From contig CM056743.1 in assembly GCA_029851415.1 (NCBI GenBank), forward strand, positions 14,438,727 to 14,502,726: 64,000 nucleotides of DNA. Direction: 5' to 3'. The position numbers were made by a program, and so were the translations under genes. Under the pieces are notes generated by a model. That model made no database searches. It was not told where the DNA came from and saw only the letters and a program-made list of their open reading frames with translations. Below, in pieces: positions 35,362-49,300 of the stretch (positions are counted from its first letter, which is position 1; each line of letters begins with the position of its first letter). Origin of the DNA: Eretmocerus hayati (lineage: Eukaryota > Arthropoda > Insecta > Hymenoptera > Aphelinidae).

Positions 35362-38300
35362 GAGTAATCCGGAGCGCGTACGACCATTCCAAGTTCGAAA
35401 TCGGTATTTTTGTTCGTCTTGAGGGACTTAAATCGCTGGTGAAGACATCAATTTTTCGCCCGAAGAAATCCATTTATGATCCTAGTACTACAAATTCAAA
35501 ATTTTGTAATGGAAGGTTCTAAAAAAAATCAAACTGTTATGCATAGCAGATTATTAAGAATTCAAATCAATAGTTCACCACGAATTCATCCGTAGATAGA
35601 ATTCAACAAATTAAGAATTAAATGTCACAATTAAATATCAAAATTTGTGAATTCCGTGGGCGAGACATTTTGTTACACGGAATCATGACCGTGTCAATTC
35701 ATTTTCTGTTCTTCTTCATCGACAATATTCTGCCTATCAAAAATATATCCGTTTCACAGGTAAAATCGTCAACTTGTATCCTTCAATACAATAAGGAAGG
35801 AAAAAATCGCATCTATCCAAATTTAAGAATTAAAAATGTTCATCATATCGAAAACAATTTCAACCCATATGTGTCGATATTTCCACCAACAACTTTTATC
35901 AGCATCGAGCTAATAGCTATACTTGTGTCCATTACTCACGTAATACGAGCAAACTTCAAACCAAGTAAATACATACCCTTCATTCGTGAAATTCGCACGT
36001 TTGTATTATGGGATTGAGGTAGCCCTCGTGAAATTTAGATACTCATGCAGGATTGACTCGATGACTATCCAGTCCATCTCTACAACATAAATTGGGAAGG
36101 GGTCAATATTGCGACACTCAAATGGGCCATAGGCATAAATGGTTATTCGCCAAAACGCGAGAATCGAAATCCCTTTGGTACTACTAGCAGTCATCGTAGC
36201 AATTCGCTATCCTACTCGATGTTCAATGATCGAAGCTAATGAAGCTCGACGATGGTGTGCAATGACGGTATGAAACGGCAATTCGGATTTGAAGCTCTTC
36301 ACCGTATAATCGCTTGATCTTCCTCGATGACAATCTGTGTACGTGTATATATATAGTATATGTACCCGCGAGGCTTGAATCGACAGTCATTGACTACTCG
36401 ATGACAGCTGCGTTCCATTAATTAATAGGGAGTGAGAGCTTGTGTAGAAGTGTAAGAGTGAGGTTATGGTTGGATACAAATGTCATCAGCGTTCACGTCG
36501 ATGATGGCATGTTTGGGGATGAAGCAAATTCACATTTGTCGAACGATTGCGAATCAGTGCAACGCCATCAAATGGAATGATACAACTGAATGACTGTGTT
36601 ACCCGATGTCGTTACATCCATTTGCAAATGGTTTGATGGTGGATTGGTAGGTGGGTAAAGCAAATTTGAGAAAATTTTCAGTGTCTGGTTGGAACGGATT
36701 GCAATGACAGTCATTGATGGGACTGTTTTACTCGGGGCTTTGAATTGTAACGAGAATTGCACTCTACCGATGATGTCGATGTAGATTCCAAATATCCATT
36801 GCTTTACTGAAAAGGAATAATTTGATCATGTACCATATTGAAAGTTGATTTCAAATGATTGATTCCATAAAATTTTGTGCAATAATGGAATATTTAGTGC
36901 AGCGATGTGCTATAATCTCTTAAAAATCAGAAGAAACCTTGAGCATCGTGATTTCCATCGCATTTTACATAATGTTGTACCTCTCAACATCATCTGGAAA
37001 CTTCTTAAATTACTTCCATACTTGTGACAAACCAAGTAAAAAATAATTCCCTTCGGACTTGTTTGTAGAAATGCATGAACAGATAGATGGATATTAGACA
37101 GTGGCGCTTCGACCATATGGCATACGAGAGAGAATTTTCATTTGGTCATCAAGAGTATGGAGTAGTCAAAGATATTATTCTTGGAGATTGGATAACAACG
37201 CTTCACAAGTTCTATCTCAAAGTTCAGCAAATATTCGCTGACTTGTGAATGGCCATTGAATAGGCGTGTGATCAAAGAAGTGAAGGTTGCACTTAACCTC
37301 AAAAGAAAGTTATCTTCATGAGATGTGATCCTTAATAAGGGCTAAGAGTGTGAGAATCATCAAAGAGTTGAATACTGTAAGAGTATATCAATCAGAACAA
37401 ATTAGACACTGTTGCTGTGGAGCATGAGAATAATATTTCATATCTACAAGTGGAAACTTACAGTAATGATTCAGAAAATAGTTCTGGAATAGCTGAAAAG
37501 TGACATCGTAGACTATTGGTCACATCCATGAAGAGTACTTGGATAATAATGTTTCCAGAGGTATGGATGATGCCAAGATTATCAATGGAACAGAATTATT
37601 TTGTGAACAATGTACAGGTGGAAAAATAACCACATCAATTTTCGACGATAGGGATGCAAAAACTAGGTAGTCTAGGGAATTCCTACATTGTTATTTGGGT
37701 GTGCTCCCTCGCCAGAGCCATCTGTGAGTGAACTGAATTACTTTTCCAATTCTGAATGTGATTCCTCTGGAATGTAGACATGTCACCTTTATGAGACATG
37801 AAGCTGATAATACCGGATGAATGAATGCGTTTTTGAAGAAACCAAAATGGACACGTTTTTTTTATCAATCAAGTTGGGTTTCAAGTTGATACAAACTTGA
37901 CGAATTCCTAGGGTTGAATGATAACTCTTGGGTGATGCAAGACGATTCATGAAATTTTCCCTGAATCGAGAGAATTTGATCTGATTCCCAAATGTCGTAT
38001 CGGCTTCTATCAAAATGAGCATTCGTTTTATCGTTTATGAAGACTTTCTTCAACGAAAAAACGAGAAATTTGCACAAAATTTCTCTTTCTCCTTGATATT
38101 CGCTGCGCTCACGGGTGTCAAGACGTTGAGATTCATCAGATAACTCGGAGAAGTCCTCACAGAAGATAGTTATTCAAGACTCATGCTGATATACCAGTCA
38201 GTTCACAAGCAGTCACAAATTTTGTAGTTTGGGTAATTGTTATCCCATAGTTATTGAACTAATTATTGTTTCCACATTCTTTGCTCACATTTTGACAGCG

Positions 38301-40679
38301 AATCGTCTAGAATTTCGACCGAAAAAGATTTTGAACCAATGAAACATAACGACCAAAACTCCGTCAACCGTTTTTTCTTGATACTTTTGGTCCACCTATC
38401 CGACCTTCTAGCTCACCCTAAGAAGTTGATCAGGATGATAATGGTCTTGGTTAGGGTTTCTCAGAATTCAAGAGTAGCTAAAACATTCTACCTCAGCGTG
38501 CATAACTCAGATCAAACGTTCTGCTTTCGTAATCATCTAAACCTATCAGAAGCTACAGATCAAATCCTTTGAAAATCGCAGATATCTGACTGGAATCCAA
38601 TCAACGCCCTAATATAACGTATATGTATAATAATAACAACTCTCGAGTTTGAGCATCATCTTGGAATTCATGGGCGCACGTCTTAGGGTGCGTAAAGCTC
38701 CTTGAGATTTGTGAAGTACGTTGAGCTTTGCAATGGTCTAAGACTATATAGTATAGAATAGCCAATAATTGCGAGGAACCGCAACAAGCCTGATGAGAGT
38801 ATGCTATCTACTGACAGCTCGCGCATTTTGGAGTATTGGGGAGCCAAGAGTAAACGCAATGGTTGTTCTGAAGGGTCTAATACTGTTGTTGGGAATGAGG
38901 AAGGATGAGAACGTCTTCAAGGATTACGATATCTATCTGCTTTGAGTATAGTCGACATTAGAGTAGCAAATTTGCGAGTAGCATATCATAGGAGGAGTTC
39001 TATACTGCGTGCTGATGAATTTTGAATAGTTTTGATGGAGGGTACGATTGATGAAAATTTGATTTTGCTACCATACGTACCTGAGTATTGGTCATGAATA
39101 TCCAGTACATCTGAGTCTCTGAAAGAATCAATAGTCTTAATTTTGGAAAGAGCATCGATGGCTCAGAGGAAGCACTTTGATACTCTAAAATATGCGAGTG
39201 GAATAATGTCAACGATGAGCAATTAAACAAGTTGATGACTATTTGACCAGCACAGTTTACTGTACAGATTTTTAGTGCCACTTGGTCGAGATAAGAGAGT
39301 TTCTGGCATATTGAAATTTCTGAAACTCCTTCTGAATGCCAAAGCATTTTGAATGCTTGGATTGTCACAATTCAAATTGCAATGAGTGGGGAAATGACTT
39401 TCACTGAATATTTCCAAAATCACGTGTTGATGAATTTATTGAACAGTGTTGATAAATATATTTCCAAACTCATGTGTTGATCAACTTATTGAATTGAGTT
39501 GATCATTCAAGATGATTATGAATCCTGGGGATGAGAGAAAATAATCCACGAGGCTCGATTTTTTTTGGACTGATGGAACGTGAACCGAAAAATGTATGGT
39601 CCGACTCAATTCCGGATCCCGGCGCAGAGACCATCACTAAATCAAGAATCTTGCGACACTTGTACAACGAGGCAATTTTTGTCGGAACTTTTAGGATCCA
39701 TCATCGAGTTATCGAGCATCTCTCAAGTAAAAGTCGAAACCCCATCCTCACCCAATTGATTTTGATCTCATAATATAATACCCACAAATCGTATATTCTA
39801 ACGCAGTCTCATCGATTTTCGCAGTCTCAAACCATCCAAATTATATATACATACATATATGTTAAAGGGCGTCTTTGCGGCTGCTCCCCTAATTTGAATA
39901 ATGCAATTACGATCCCCAATAACAATTAGCCAAATGGGGGGGTTATCTATCTATTCTACTACATAAGACGACGAAGCCACATCACTTTGGCCAATCGCTC
40001 GTTATGGGTTTTGGGTACAGATGCCTTGTACGGAGTCCCATAAACGACGTATAACGATCTCAAACAGCACCTGAGACTCGCACGCACTATACCCACTTGC
40101 CAAATCGAATGTATGCTCACGTATTGCTTATTGCTTTGCTTCCCTTAGATTATGTGATGTCTAGTACTACACTCCTAGAATGTATTATATTAGACAAGTA
40201 TTTGGTCACGAGTCTCAAAACGACCACGAATATGTCTCATCCAACAGATGCTCTTGCAGCTCATCGACCCTTGAGATTGTCATCTCTTACGAAATTGATA
40301 AGTGAGGTTATGTACACTCGCATCTACATCATATTATTTATATCGGTGTGTTAAGGGACGCTTGTGTCGGTGACCGTTAGGTGTTGTGGGCAGATTCTTG
40401 TCTAATTGCGGCAGAGAGAGGTGATCTGTTTCGGTAACGAGGATTTTGAAGTTCTGTGGGGGTACTTCTTGAAGGTTTCAAAAATACACGAGGAAACCAG
40501 TGCTCGATTTGGAGATAAGAAGTTCTCAACTTTTTTCCATTTGAAATCAAATATAATTGGGGTTTTGATTCATAATGACAATTAATGAGTGTTTGATGCT
40601 TTACGCGAAGAAAAAATTTAATATTTCCCATGGGATGTAAGAGCCTAGATAACCCAAGGATGAAAGTGGCTGCCATGAT
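35362..40679. other. Non-coding stretch, no supported gene
   Basis: The ORFs here (including 131 codons at 35622-36017 and 122 codons at 39000-39368 on the minus strand) lack recognisable domains or splice context. The only repeat noted is the 50-bp duplication at 39408-39507. Confidence 0.45.
39408..39507 (+). repeat. Tandem duplication, 2 x 50 bp
   Basis: Two successive units begin with TATTTCCAAAATCACGTG and TATTTCCAAACTCATGTG. Both continue TTGAT.AA.TTATTGAA and end with GTTGAT, with several substitutions between them. Confidence 0.75.
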
Positions 40680-40898
40680 CAGGGTTTTACACGAAACTGA
40701 TTTTTGAATTTCGGTTAATTTCGGATCAGGAATCAAACTTCTTTGATAATTTTGGAATTGGTCTCCATTCATTTTGAGACGCACCACGCCAAAATTATTG
40801 GTTACATCTCCAAAAATATCACAGCAGTTTGACTCCCCCCCCCCCAGTTTGATCCGAAATGAGCCGAAGTTCAAAAATCAGTTTCGTGTCAAATCCTG
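40680..40898. mobile_element. hAT-like MITE, 219 bp
   Basis: Inverted ends: CAGGGTTTTACACGAAACTG on the left and CAGGATTTGACACGAAACTG in reverse complement on the right, with pairing continuing through TTTTTGAA.TTCGG. The eight flanking bases are GCCATGAT (40672-40679) and GTCATGAT (40899-40906), an 8-bp target-site duplication with one mismatch, as expected for hAT elements, whose ends typically begin CAGGG or CAG. A ten-C run lies in the right arm, and the half copy at 7334 keeps the matching run. The 165-codon minus ORF at 40377-40874 simply reads through it. Confidence 0.85.
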
Positions 40899-43774
40899 GT
40901 CATGATTTCAAAGATTTTATGGAAAATAAGTTTCTTCGATAGTCGGAGAGTTTCTGATTTAGCCGATCATCATGACATAACTGTGGTAAGGTAAGTGTAT
41001 CCAACGTGCCCCATTTAAAAATAGGCATACAAAAATTTTGCCGCAATTTTTTTCTCCATTTCCTCCATTAAAATATGAGAAGATGAGTTATTTGGATCTA
41101 CCACGAATCAAATTCACATATTACAAGAAATTTGAAGCGATTTTCACATTTTTGTATTTGTACAGCTAACAAATCACCGAGAAAATTACGTTCAGTAGAA
41201 TTGGTGCCAAATTTTTTCACTTCGACCAATCTCAATGTACTTTACCTCATTTGATTCCTTGTCTCAAGATCTACGAAATTAACTTTTTATTGTTGCAAAA
41301 CTCGGATCTGCTTTATGACCAAATCATGGAGATGATTTGCAAAACATGAAAGCTAAGATCCGAGTGTACCCAATATGCCCCTATATTATCGGTATCTCGA
41401 AAGAGCGTGGAATTATGAATTTTTTTACTCCTCAGAACGTGATTATCACGTCTTGAACAGCTTAGAAATAGTAATTCAGAGCAAAGAAGAACTCTAAGAG
41501 TGCTTGCATGCCGATGTGAATGATTCCGCTGATGAGAATGATGTGAATTCACTTTATCGCCGCGGACTCACATTATCTTGAAGAATCCGTGCATGTTGGG
41601 TAAGCCCGCTCGCAAACTCGCAAAAAATCGTTTATTTGGGAAAATTGTGATAGTTTGTTTTTTGTTGTTCACAATTGAAATTACTCTCATTCAATGCAAA
41701 GGTCTTGGAACTAGTTTTAAAATGAGCCTGAGTGCGTTAGAGAATATTGAAGTAGGTCTCAACTATTTGCAACACAGCTTGAAAAGGGGGGGGCATGTTG
41801 GGTATACTAGCTTTTCTTACTATCTGTACTTTTGGTGGTTTTAGATGACGAGTCTGATACAGACTAGATCGCAAGGATCAGATATGAGACTATTGAAAAT
41901 TCTTCAAACTTTGAAGTTGAATCATCGAATGGAAGTGTGAATTCGATGACTACTCTTTTATCATGTTCATTAAAATTGCAAATTTTTACACGAAACTAAC
42001 ACACAGATAGTAAGATGCTTGGTAATTTTTAAGAATTCTTCAAGTCTCTTGGCACAAATGTCTTAATCAGTCTGGATTAGGTTGTAAGAGGAAATGGCAT
42101 CGGGCACGCAATATATACTCTGATAGCATAATTAACCTTACGCAACTTGTATTTTTTGTAATTTACTTGATAACTTATGATGTATCATGACAGTAGAGTT
42201 ATGAGAAAATGAGCTAACTCTCTCTAGCTGTGCGAAACGTTGCGATTATTTCTGCAGGTGTTGAGAGAGTTGTTGTAGCACATTGACTCTCATGCATATA
42301 AATAAAGCCTCGGGCTAGTTGTAGGTGTTGTTAGGCTTGATGGGCCGATTTAACGATAAATCAGCCAACCATTCCTCTTTTATAAAGTTTGTGAATCACT
42401 CATATATATCACACGGATAACAAGGTAGCACGAATGCAGCGATGGAAAAAATTCCTTGAAATCAGATTAGAAATACTTGTTGAAAACCAGAATCAATCAA
42501 TTCTAGCTCAACGCAGTCCGTGAAATTGTGTGTCAATTACTCCTGTGAAAATTGATTATATTCAGTGAATTTTCACTAATGCACAGTGGAGTTTCATCAA
42601 AATTGAGTAAAATATCACTAAAAATTGGGAAGATTCTCTGATTGGGATCAAATTTCACTGATTCGTGGTCAGGAGAGAGTACTTTGTAGTATCAACGGGG
42701 AGTCTATCATATTCATGACTGATTCAGGTGCACAAGTTTCTGAGCTTCTATTTTTTTTTTTTTTTAATTTTGAAAATTGAATAATTCACAGTAATAGACA
42801 CGTCAATCAGTGGAATTTCCATTAACTCATAGCAAAATTATGATGATTATTAATATTATGATTATGATTATATATTATGATTATTATTAATATTCATCAA
42901 TATTCACCTGAATTTTACTTGATAAAAACTATTTTTATGGACTAAAATGAGAGCTGGTAAGATTTCAAATTGAAAAAACTAACTTGAATCAACGATCTGC
43001 CTTGAATACACATCTGTAAAATGTGTAAAATGCATCGGGAATCAAGTATAAGATAAATTTCAATAAATTTTCAACTCTCATAGGCGATGCACTGCGTCTA
43101 TCTCGTATGAAATACAGAACCGCTCATACATTCAATTCCTGATGCACTCGAAAAGTCAAATCTGATTTGTATCTTCGTGTAGAAGTGCAACACACTCCTG
43201 TAACTATAACCAGGAAATCCGAGATAGATAATCCAAGTGCATCTCTCGAAAGAGTATACTATCGATGAACGAATTGCAGTAGTCACAAAAGTGCATTTTC
43301 AGGGTCAGATACGAGGGATGACAAACTCATATCCACACAGATACAAAATGCAATGTAGAGGCAATATATAGATACAAAGTGAGAGATAGAGAATGAGAGA
43401 GAGAGACATTGGTTGTAGAGATAATTAGGTCTGAGTGCACAGAGAGTTTCTCTATAACCAAGTTATCAGTATACACCACCAGATAGATATATAGAATGAG
43501 TAAGTGAGTGAGAACATACAATGGCTATCGTACTCGCATCAAACATAACGCATCAATTAACCCGAACAATAACCACCGAATATGGTTTGGGGGGGGGGGG
43601 GTACGCAGTAAATGCATGCACCTCACTCTCTACACTTCTCACCCCATATGATGCCTAAACAACGAACCGAACCACGATATATGGTATAGCCATCAGAAAT
43701 GACCATACCGCAGCAATAGCAGTCACTGCATTATGCAACGCGAACGCTAAAATTTCTCGACGATCATACACTCA

Positions 43775-43794
43775 ATATATATATATATATATAT
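43775..43794. repeat. (AT)n microsatellite
   Basis: Ten uninterrupted AT dinucleotides. Confidence 0.9.
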
Positions 43795-45944
43795 CCATGC
43801 GCATCGTGTGTTAGTGGTTGTCATTGATTCCGTGTATAACGTTTTGAACGTTACTTCAAAAGGGGTTGTTTAATCCTCAGTGTCCTTCCACTCGTACTTG
43901 TACAAATTTTTTTTTGTCTCCATGTTGAATTTTTCGTTGAGATAGTTCGGCCCTTGTATTGGTCTTTTCTGATAGATTTGAGGGCCGGCCGATGTGAAGC
44001 TCCTAACCTAAAATTTGAGATTAAAAAATTGATGAGCGTAACTATTTTTTGGAGGTTGTTCACAATATAATTATGACTGATAAAGTTTCGGCGTGACTCT
44101 CATTGCTATCTCCATTCTTTGTAATAATGTTATCTTAATCTGTTTTTACACATTGAATTACTGAAAAAAAAAAAAATTTCGAGTCGACCAACTTTGATGC
44201 AACCGTGGAAGATTTTTTTTGCCTCTGTGTCATTTTGAGGAAGCTTCGTTTCAAGGATAACTAAAATTGATTTTCAACTGATTCTAGAGGCGAGGTATCA
44301 GTGTAATTTTTGAGTCAAAATTCCTTGAAAATGTGCGTAGGAGTTGATAAATTGTCGAAAATATAATATTCAGGACTCGCACGTGTACTTCGAAAGTTCA
44401 AGTGGTTTCCGTACGTATATAATTTATCGTAAAAATGTTTGCTCTACGAAGTTTCAATGATCTCATACTTCAAGTGTTAGAAATGGAAAGATTTATGGAT
44501 AATTAATTGTTCCAACGAATTCCAAGTTATCAGAAACTAGATCAAAGAATCGGCATTAACCGATTATATTTGAAAATAAAATGAAATGAGGAGAATTGGA
44601 TCAACATGAGTTGGATGAGAGAACGGAAGTTGGAAAAAACAAAGAATGAAGGAGAATATAGGAATGGACGATGGTCAAGCACTTCCAATTAAGGTGAGAA
44701 GAAGCAGTTGCAGTGCATTCGTGGCGTATCGTAAATTCAACTTCTTTACGCATCTTCTTCTCAAACGGAAGCCACTACTATAAATTTGAAAATTCAATTC
44801 TCACCGCACTCCGCAGCTTTTGCTTACTACCGACAAAACCCTCACAAGATAAAGTTGCAAGTGTATTATCTTTGCCTTGTCTTTTCTCTAATTTTCTTGG
44901 CGCCAACGGTGAGCTCATCACAAGTATTGGCTTTGGCATCTTCTTTTTTTTTCTTCTATCTGTGAAAGTGATGCAGTACACTCAGCAAAGAAACCGGTAG
45001 CATAAACTCAAAATGTGATTTAAAATTCATTTGACTTTTTTATTTGCAAAACCGATGTGGCTGAGTTGGGAATTTTAACTGTGGCAACATTTACCAGACA
45101 TTGTATTGGAACTAATGTTCTAAGCTCAGACTTCAGAAATGCCGACCAAATATATTATACCCGATAGCTTGAAGTTATTCTATTTCAAAAATTATTTTGC
45201 TGGTTTAATCGTGAGACTTTTATTTGCAGAACTAGGCTTTCATGCGTTATACTGGAACAAATGAAGTTCCTAACTTTACGAGAACTTTTCATTTTTTGGT
45301 GAAACCGATCGTGGCATCATCGCGTAGTGCATCATACGTTATCAACTTTTTTGTTTATTAAAAAAAAATATATATATCAGTCATGATTTTATTCCTTGAT
45401 CTATCAGAATATCGGCTCTGAAGATACCAACCAAATTTTATTCTCTTATCCCTTAAAAACACATATTCTCTAGGTTATTATGCGGGATGCGCAGTTTTGA
45501 CTGCTTCCTAAGCCATCAAATTCATCGGAAGAGGAAACTTATGAAAATTCATCAACCAAAAATCAGTAATACGTTGTAATTTTGATCAAATTTGACCTCG
45601 CAAGAGAGCAAAAAAACATCTTCAATCGGTTCCTAAATGAAACATGATTTTGATCAAAATGAGTACAGCTCTCGAATATAAAATTTCGTGATATCAAAGG
45701 GATCAAATTTTCATTGAGAATTATGGTGTGAAATTCGCTTCCAAAATCAGAACAGATTTCGATTGTAAGATCAGACAGGGTCACACCGGTTGATTTGACT
45801 AGTAACGAGGTGTTTGAGAAGTTCAACTATATACCCTTAGTTCTATAGGGTCAAGCATGCAGAGCAAACTCTCAATTTCGACTTTGATTTCAATGCTTTG
45901 CCTTGCCTTTTGCCCACCATCATAATATACCTTAACAGTGTTGT

Positions 45945-45964
45945 TATATATATATATATATATA
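45945..45964. repeat. (TA)n microsatellite
   Basis: Ten uninterrupted TA dinucleotides. Confidence 0.9.
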
Positions 45965-46033
45965 CTATATCTACACTTGGATCGGGCTGTAATTAAACTT
46001 GCCTACAGTCTACTTGCTCGTCTAAGATGCAGA

Positions 46034-46052
46034 CAGAGAGAGAGAGAGAGAG
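46034..46052. repeat. (GA)n microsatellite
   Basis: About nine uninterrupted GA dinucleotides. Confidence 0.88.
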
Positions 46053-46909
46053 CGCAGCATTTGGTCAGCAACCCTTTCTCAGGCTGCAATTTCAACCGGA
46101 CGCCTATATTTCAACCCTCCCACCTTTTAACCCCATCAGTATACTAACCAACAGTCTCTCTACTACTATTTCAAAATATATACATATACATATATATGAT
46201 ACGTCTAAACTATACATGAAATGAGACGGAGATATCGAGAGGTCAGGGTCGTTTAACGGTCTGTCGAAGTTGCTTTTGAATTGTAATCTTGGTTCGCCAA
46301 AGCTAAACCGAATCCTCTTTCTAATACTACTATAGACCAAGGGTAGAGAGAGAGAGATGTTCTTGAGTCGAAGATCGTAGATATCGAGTTTCTGGTTGAG
46401 GTTTGGCGCTGAGGAACATAAACTGGTCTATCTGAGGTAACATAGTGTAAACTGCATCGAGAAGTGCTATCCAAGAATGGAAGCTCAAATTTCCGAATCA
46501 AAGGATGTTTCGGTGTTAATTTAGAGAAATCTGAGAGACAATTAACCTTCGAGTGGTCACTTTCTGATCTCTCTTCCCATACTATGCTCTGTTCACTTAA
46601 ATTATGTACTAGTTGCTGAAATACCATGCAGCATTTTAGATTTTTTACCAAAATGAAATATCGAAAATAGCATTATTACATCTCCTCTTCCTAACCGCTC
46701 GTTTGGTTTCCTAATTTCTTAGTGTCAGAGGCTTCTAGGAGGCTTTTGCAGCTCAAAAATGATATCCGTAAAATGGTGAGTAATGATGAATCGATTATAT
46801 TGAAAGTAGATTTCCTATATAAGAAGATCGGGAAGATGACATATCGCCAATCAGTCAATTGATCAGCTAATCCCACCTACAACCCACATGGCCACGCAAT
46901 ATATTTCAG

Positions 46910-47050
46910 CCAGACCAGACTGAATCAAAGAAAACTTAACCGAACCAGACCAAATTAGACCAAACTAGACCGGACTAGACCGAGTTAGACCAAATTAGAC
47001 TGAACTCGTCAGAACTAGATGAAATTCAGACCGAACTAGACCGCACTTAG
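46910..47050. repeat. 10-bp phased GACCAAACTA array, block 1
   Basis: Degenerate decamers GACCAAATTA, GACCAAACTA, GACCGGACTA and GACCGAGTTA follow in register. The downstream 47050-47170 region continues with AGTACGG/AGTACAG units at about 11-bp spacing. The array resumes at 47471. Confidence 0.72.
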
Positions 47051-47470
47051 ACGATACTAGTACGGCAATTATAGTAATCTTAGTACGGTGCTAGTACAGG
47101 ACAAGTACGAAATTAGTGCGGGACAAGTGTGGTCCTTGGGATACTGTTGCGGTCCCAGCGGTACTAATACCGTACACCAGAAACATACTAGTATTGAACT
47201 AGATTGTACTATGAATCAAACTAGACTGGACCAGATCAGACCATCGATTTATCCACTCATCGCAGGCGCTTTAGTCGGTGAAGCTGAAGAATGAAGTCTG
47301 CGTCCTCTTCGAATCATTTCAGTGCATTGATGCAGCAGGACACCAGCGAATCAAACTCGTTTTTCGTTCGCGCCAACTACAGCGCCCAACCCGTGGACTA
47401 ACAGTATATGAAGCTCGGGTTACCAACGACTATGAATGTTGAAGAGATTTTCTTGATGAGCTGGTCCTAA

Positions 47471-47570
47471 TTACACCAGACTAGACAGGATTAGATCAAA
47501 CTAGACCAAACTGAACCAAACTAGACCAAATTAGATCGAATCAGACCGAACTAGATCCTATTACAGTGGC
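47471..47570. repeat. 10-bp phased GACCAAACTA array, block 2
   Basis: A second run of the same decamer family (GACTAGACAGG.., TAGACCAAAC, TAGACCAAAT, TAGATCGAAT), about 420 bp downstream of block 1. Confidence 0.68.
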
Positions 47571-47890
47571 ATACGAGATAATTTGCACGATAGATCAGCT
47601 GATTGTCTCAATAGATCAATTGATCGGTTGAGTGATTGGTGATCACCAATCACCAATGAGCAGTCAACAATCTACAATCAACAGTCAACTGCCATAAGTC
47701 AACAGTCTTGAGTCAACAATGAACAGACATCAGTACATGATCAACCGTCAATTATCACTACCAACGCAACGCCACCACCACCACGCAACACCATCTACCC
47801 ATCCACCCGAACACCTACCCAGCCACCCATGACCCAACCACCCACCTACCCATCCACTCATCGACATACCCATGACCCGTACGGTCACTC
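47571..47890. repeat. Low-complexity tract: GATCA palindromes, AGTCAACA units, ACCC-rich run
   Basis: It begins with nested GATCAGCTGATT / GATCAATTGATC / GTGATCACCAATCACC palindromic strings, passes through AGTCAACA-like octamers (about 47665-47730), and ends in a C-rich, G-poor CCACC/ACCCATCC run (about 47765-47880) with strong strand asymmetry. Confidence 0.6.
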
Positions 47891-49010
47891 ATCATACTTC
47901 ACCCCTTCCAAACAGGCAACCCGATACGAGGAATCCGGACGGACAAATTTTGGACTGACGCTTAATTATTTTAATGAAAAATGAAATGAAATGATTAATG
48001 CTATTGATTTCCTTTAAATGTAATTTCCATGAAATCAGGCGATTAGAAAGGGATCGGGTGCTAAGACAGTAATAGAACTACAACGGGCAAAGGTCAATTA
48101 TTAGAGACTCGAATCATTAAGAGGTTTCTGATTTCATTCGAGATACCTGCCTTGTACCTTGTATAGATCGACATTGCTGAAAGCTATCCTCGTGTAAATA
48201 ATTTTTCACCAAGAAAATTGAATCAAATCAGCGCTGCATAACTAGATGGCAATCGAGCGATCTTAGTATCATCAAGGAGACCTCAGATTTCGAGAGGAGC
48301 GAAGCGTGCCTCAATTTTGCTGGGGTGGAATTAAAGGGTTGAACTGAGTTACTCCGATGACGAGAGACCCTTTGCTCCGCAGTGATTGTCAGCAAATATT
48401 AATAACCTCGCGAACCGTGATGGGAAAGAGGAGATGACATAATTGTGAATCTCTCTTTGTTCAGTAAAACGAAGGTACTTGATGGAAAATATACTCGCTT
48501 GGATACCCCCATAATCATTTTTAAACAGAAGTACTTAATTGATAGAACTGTGATAAGGATCTAAGTTTTTCTACTTTGAAATCGTCATTGATGGGACGTA
48601 TTGGTATGATGTCAAATCATGAAGAAGCGTGGCGTATTCACGAAAATGAGTTATTGGAAGCACTTTTTAGTACTAAGTATCGTACAAATGAGCTGATTGA
48701 GAATAATTGACAGGAACGGTGTACTTCCCAAGTGAGCGTTTTAGGTGGAAGGTGTCTCTAGAAGGTTCACTACAATCAAATAATAAATAGATCTCCATTC
48801 ATTCATTCCTAACTCGATACTTCACAAGCTCTTTCTGTTGTTTGTAACTTATAAGTCTTCTGATTACAATTCCGTTGTCGAATGTGGATAGAAAAATTGA
48901 CTCGAAACAAACCTCAAAAAATAGCGACAGAGAAGTGATGCAAAAAATTCTAAGAATAAAAGAAGCCTATTAGCTATAGCCTGACGAAAAAGAAGCCCCA
49001 AAATTTGTCC
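47891..49010. other. Non-coding stretch, no supported gene
   Basis: AT-rich, with no repeats or exon-like segments recognised. It lies just beyond the 3' side of the minus-strand exon-like pair. No minus-strand AATAAA was obvious nearby. Confidence 0.45.
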
Positions 49011-49300
49011 TCACGAGTGTTCAACTTGTGCGCTCATCTGATTCATCCGTTCCCACAGAATTTTTATTGCCAAAAGCACGCAATCCGATGCAAACTCATG
49101 GTGTGTAATACCAACTGACGCGAGCATATTATAGAGTACATTCTGATGCTGTTGTTTCTGTTGCAGTCGCACATCCGTATATGTATAGATAGATTGCATC
49201 AATTGCTCGGCCATCTGTAACTGCACGGAATATCCTTTCAAACCGATCGATCGTATAACACGTATACAATGTACCCTAAATTCAGAATCAAATGCCAAGG
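49011..49300 (-). CDS. Exon-like ORF, second of a phase-compatible minus-strand pair, unrecognised product
   Basis: An acceptor GATATGATCAG ends at 49301; the exon starts with two bases (CC) that complete a codon begun by a single G at the end of the upstream exon at 49550, giving alanine. The frame then runs about 96 codons to TGA at 49013-49011, or may leave through a GTGAGG donor at 49014. The peptide includes GYSVQLQMAEQLMQSIYTYT, then VLYNMLASVGITHHEFASDC and VLLAIKILWERMNQM. It is helical, with a glutamine-rich stretch in the middle. The exact phase fit across a 247-bp intron is the best evidence that it is real. I cannot name the family. It would be a gene nested in, or neighbouring, dac on the opposite strand. 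Confidence 0.42.

Larger units (their letters stand above)
40899..46909. other. Non-coding stretch with microsatellites
   Basis: No supported gene. It contains a 13-G run at about 43589-43601, (AT)n at 43775-43794 and 45945-45964, (GA)n at about 46034-46052, a TTA-rich patch at 42840-42895, and an eight-G run at about 41787. ORFs in the list range (41578-41844, 44713-45000, 46253-46651) show no recognisable domain. Confidence 0.45.

Noticed and set aside
40377..40874. 165-codon minus-strand ORF
   Set aside because: It reads through the hAT-like MITE and its C run.
47755..47890. Regular C-rich run checked for a CRISPR or satellite array
   Set aside because: No constant repeat with unique spacers; it is simple low-complexity DNA in a eukaryotic genome.
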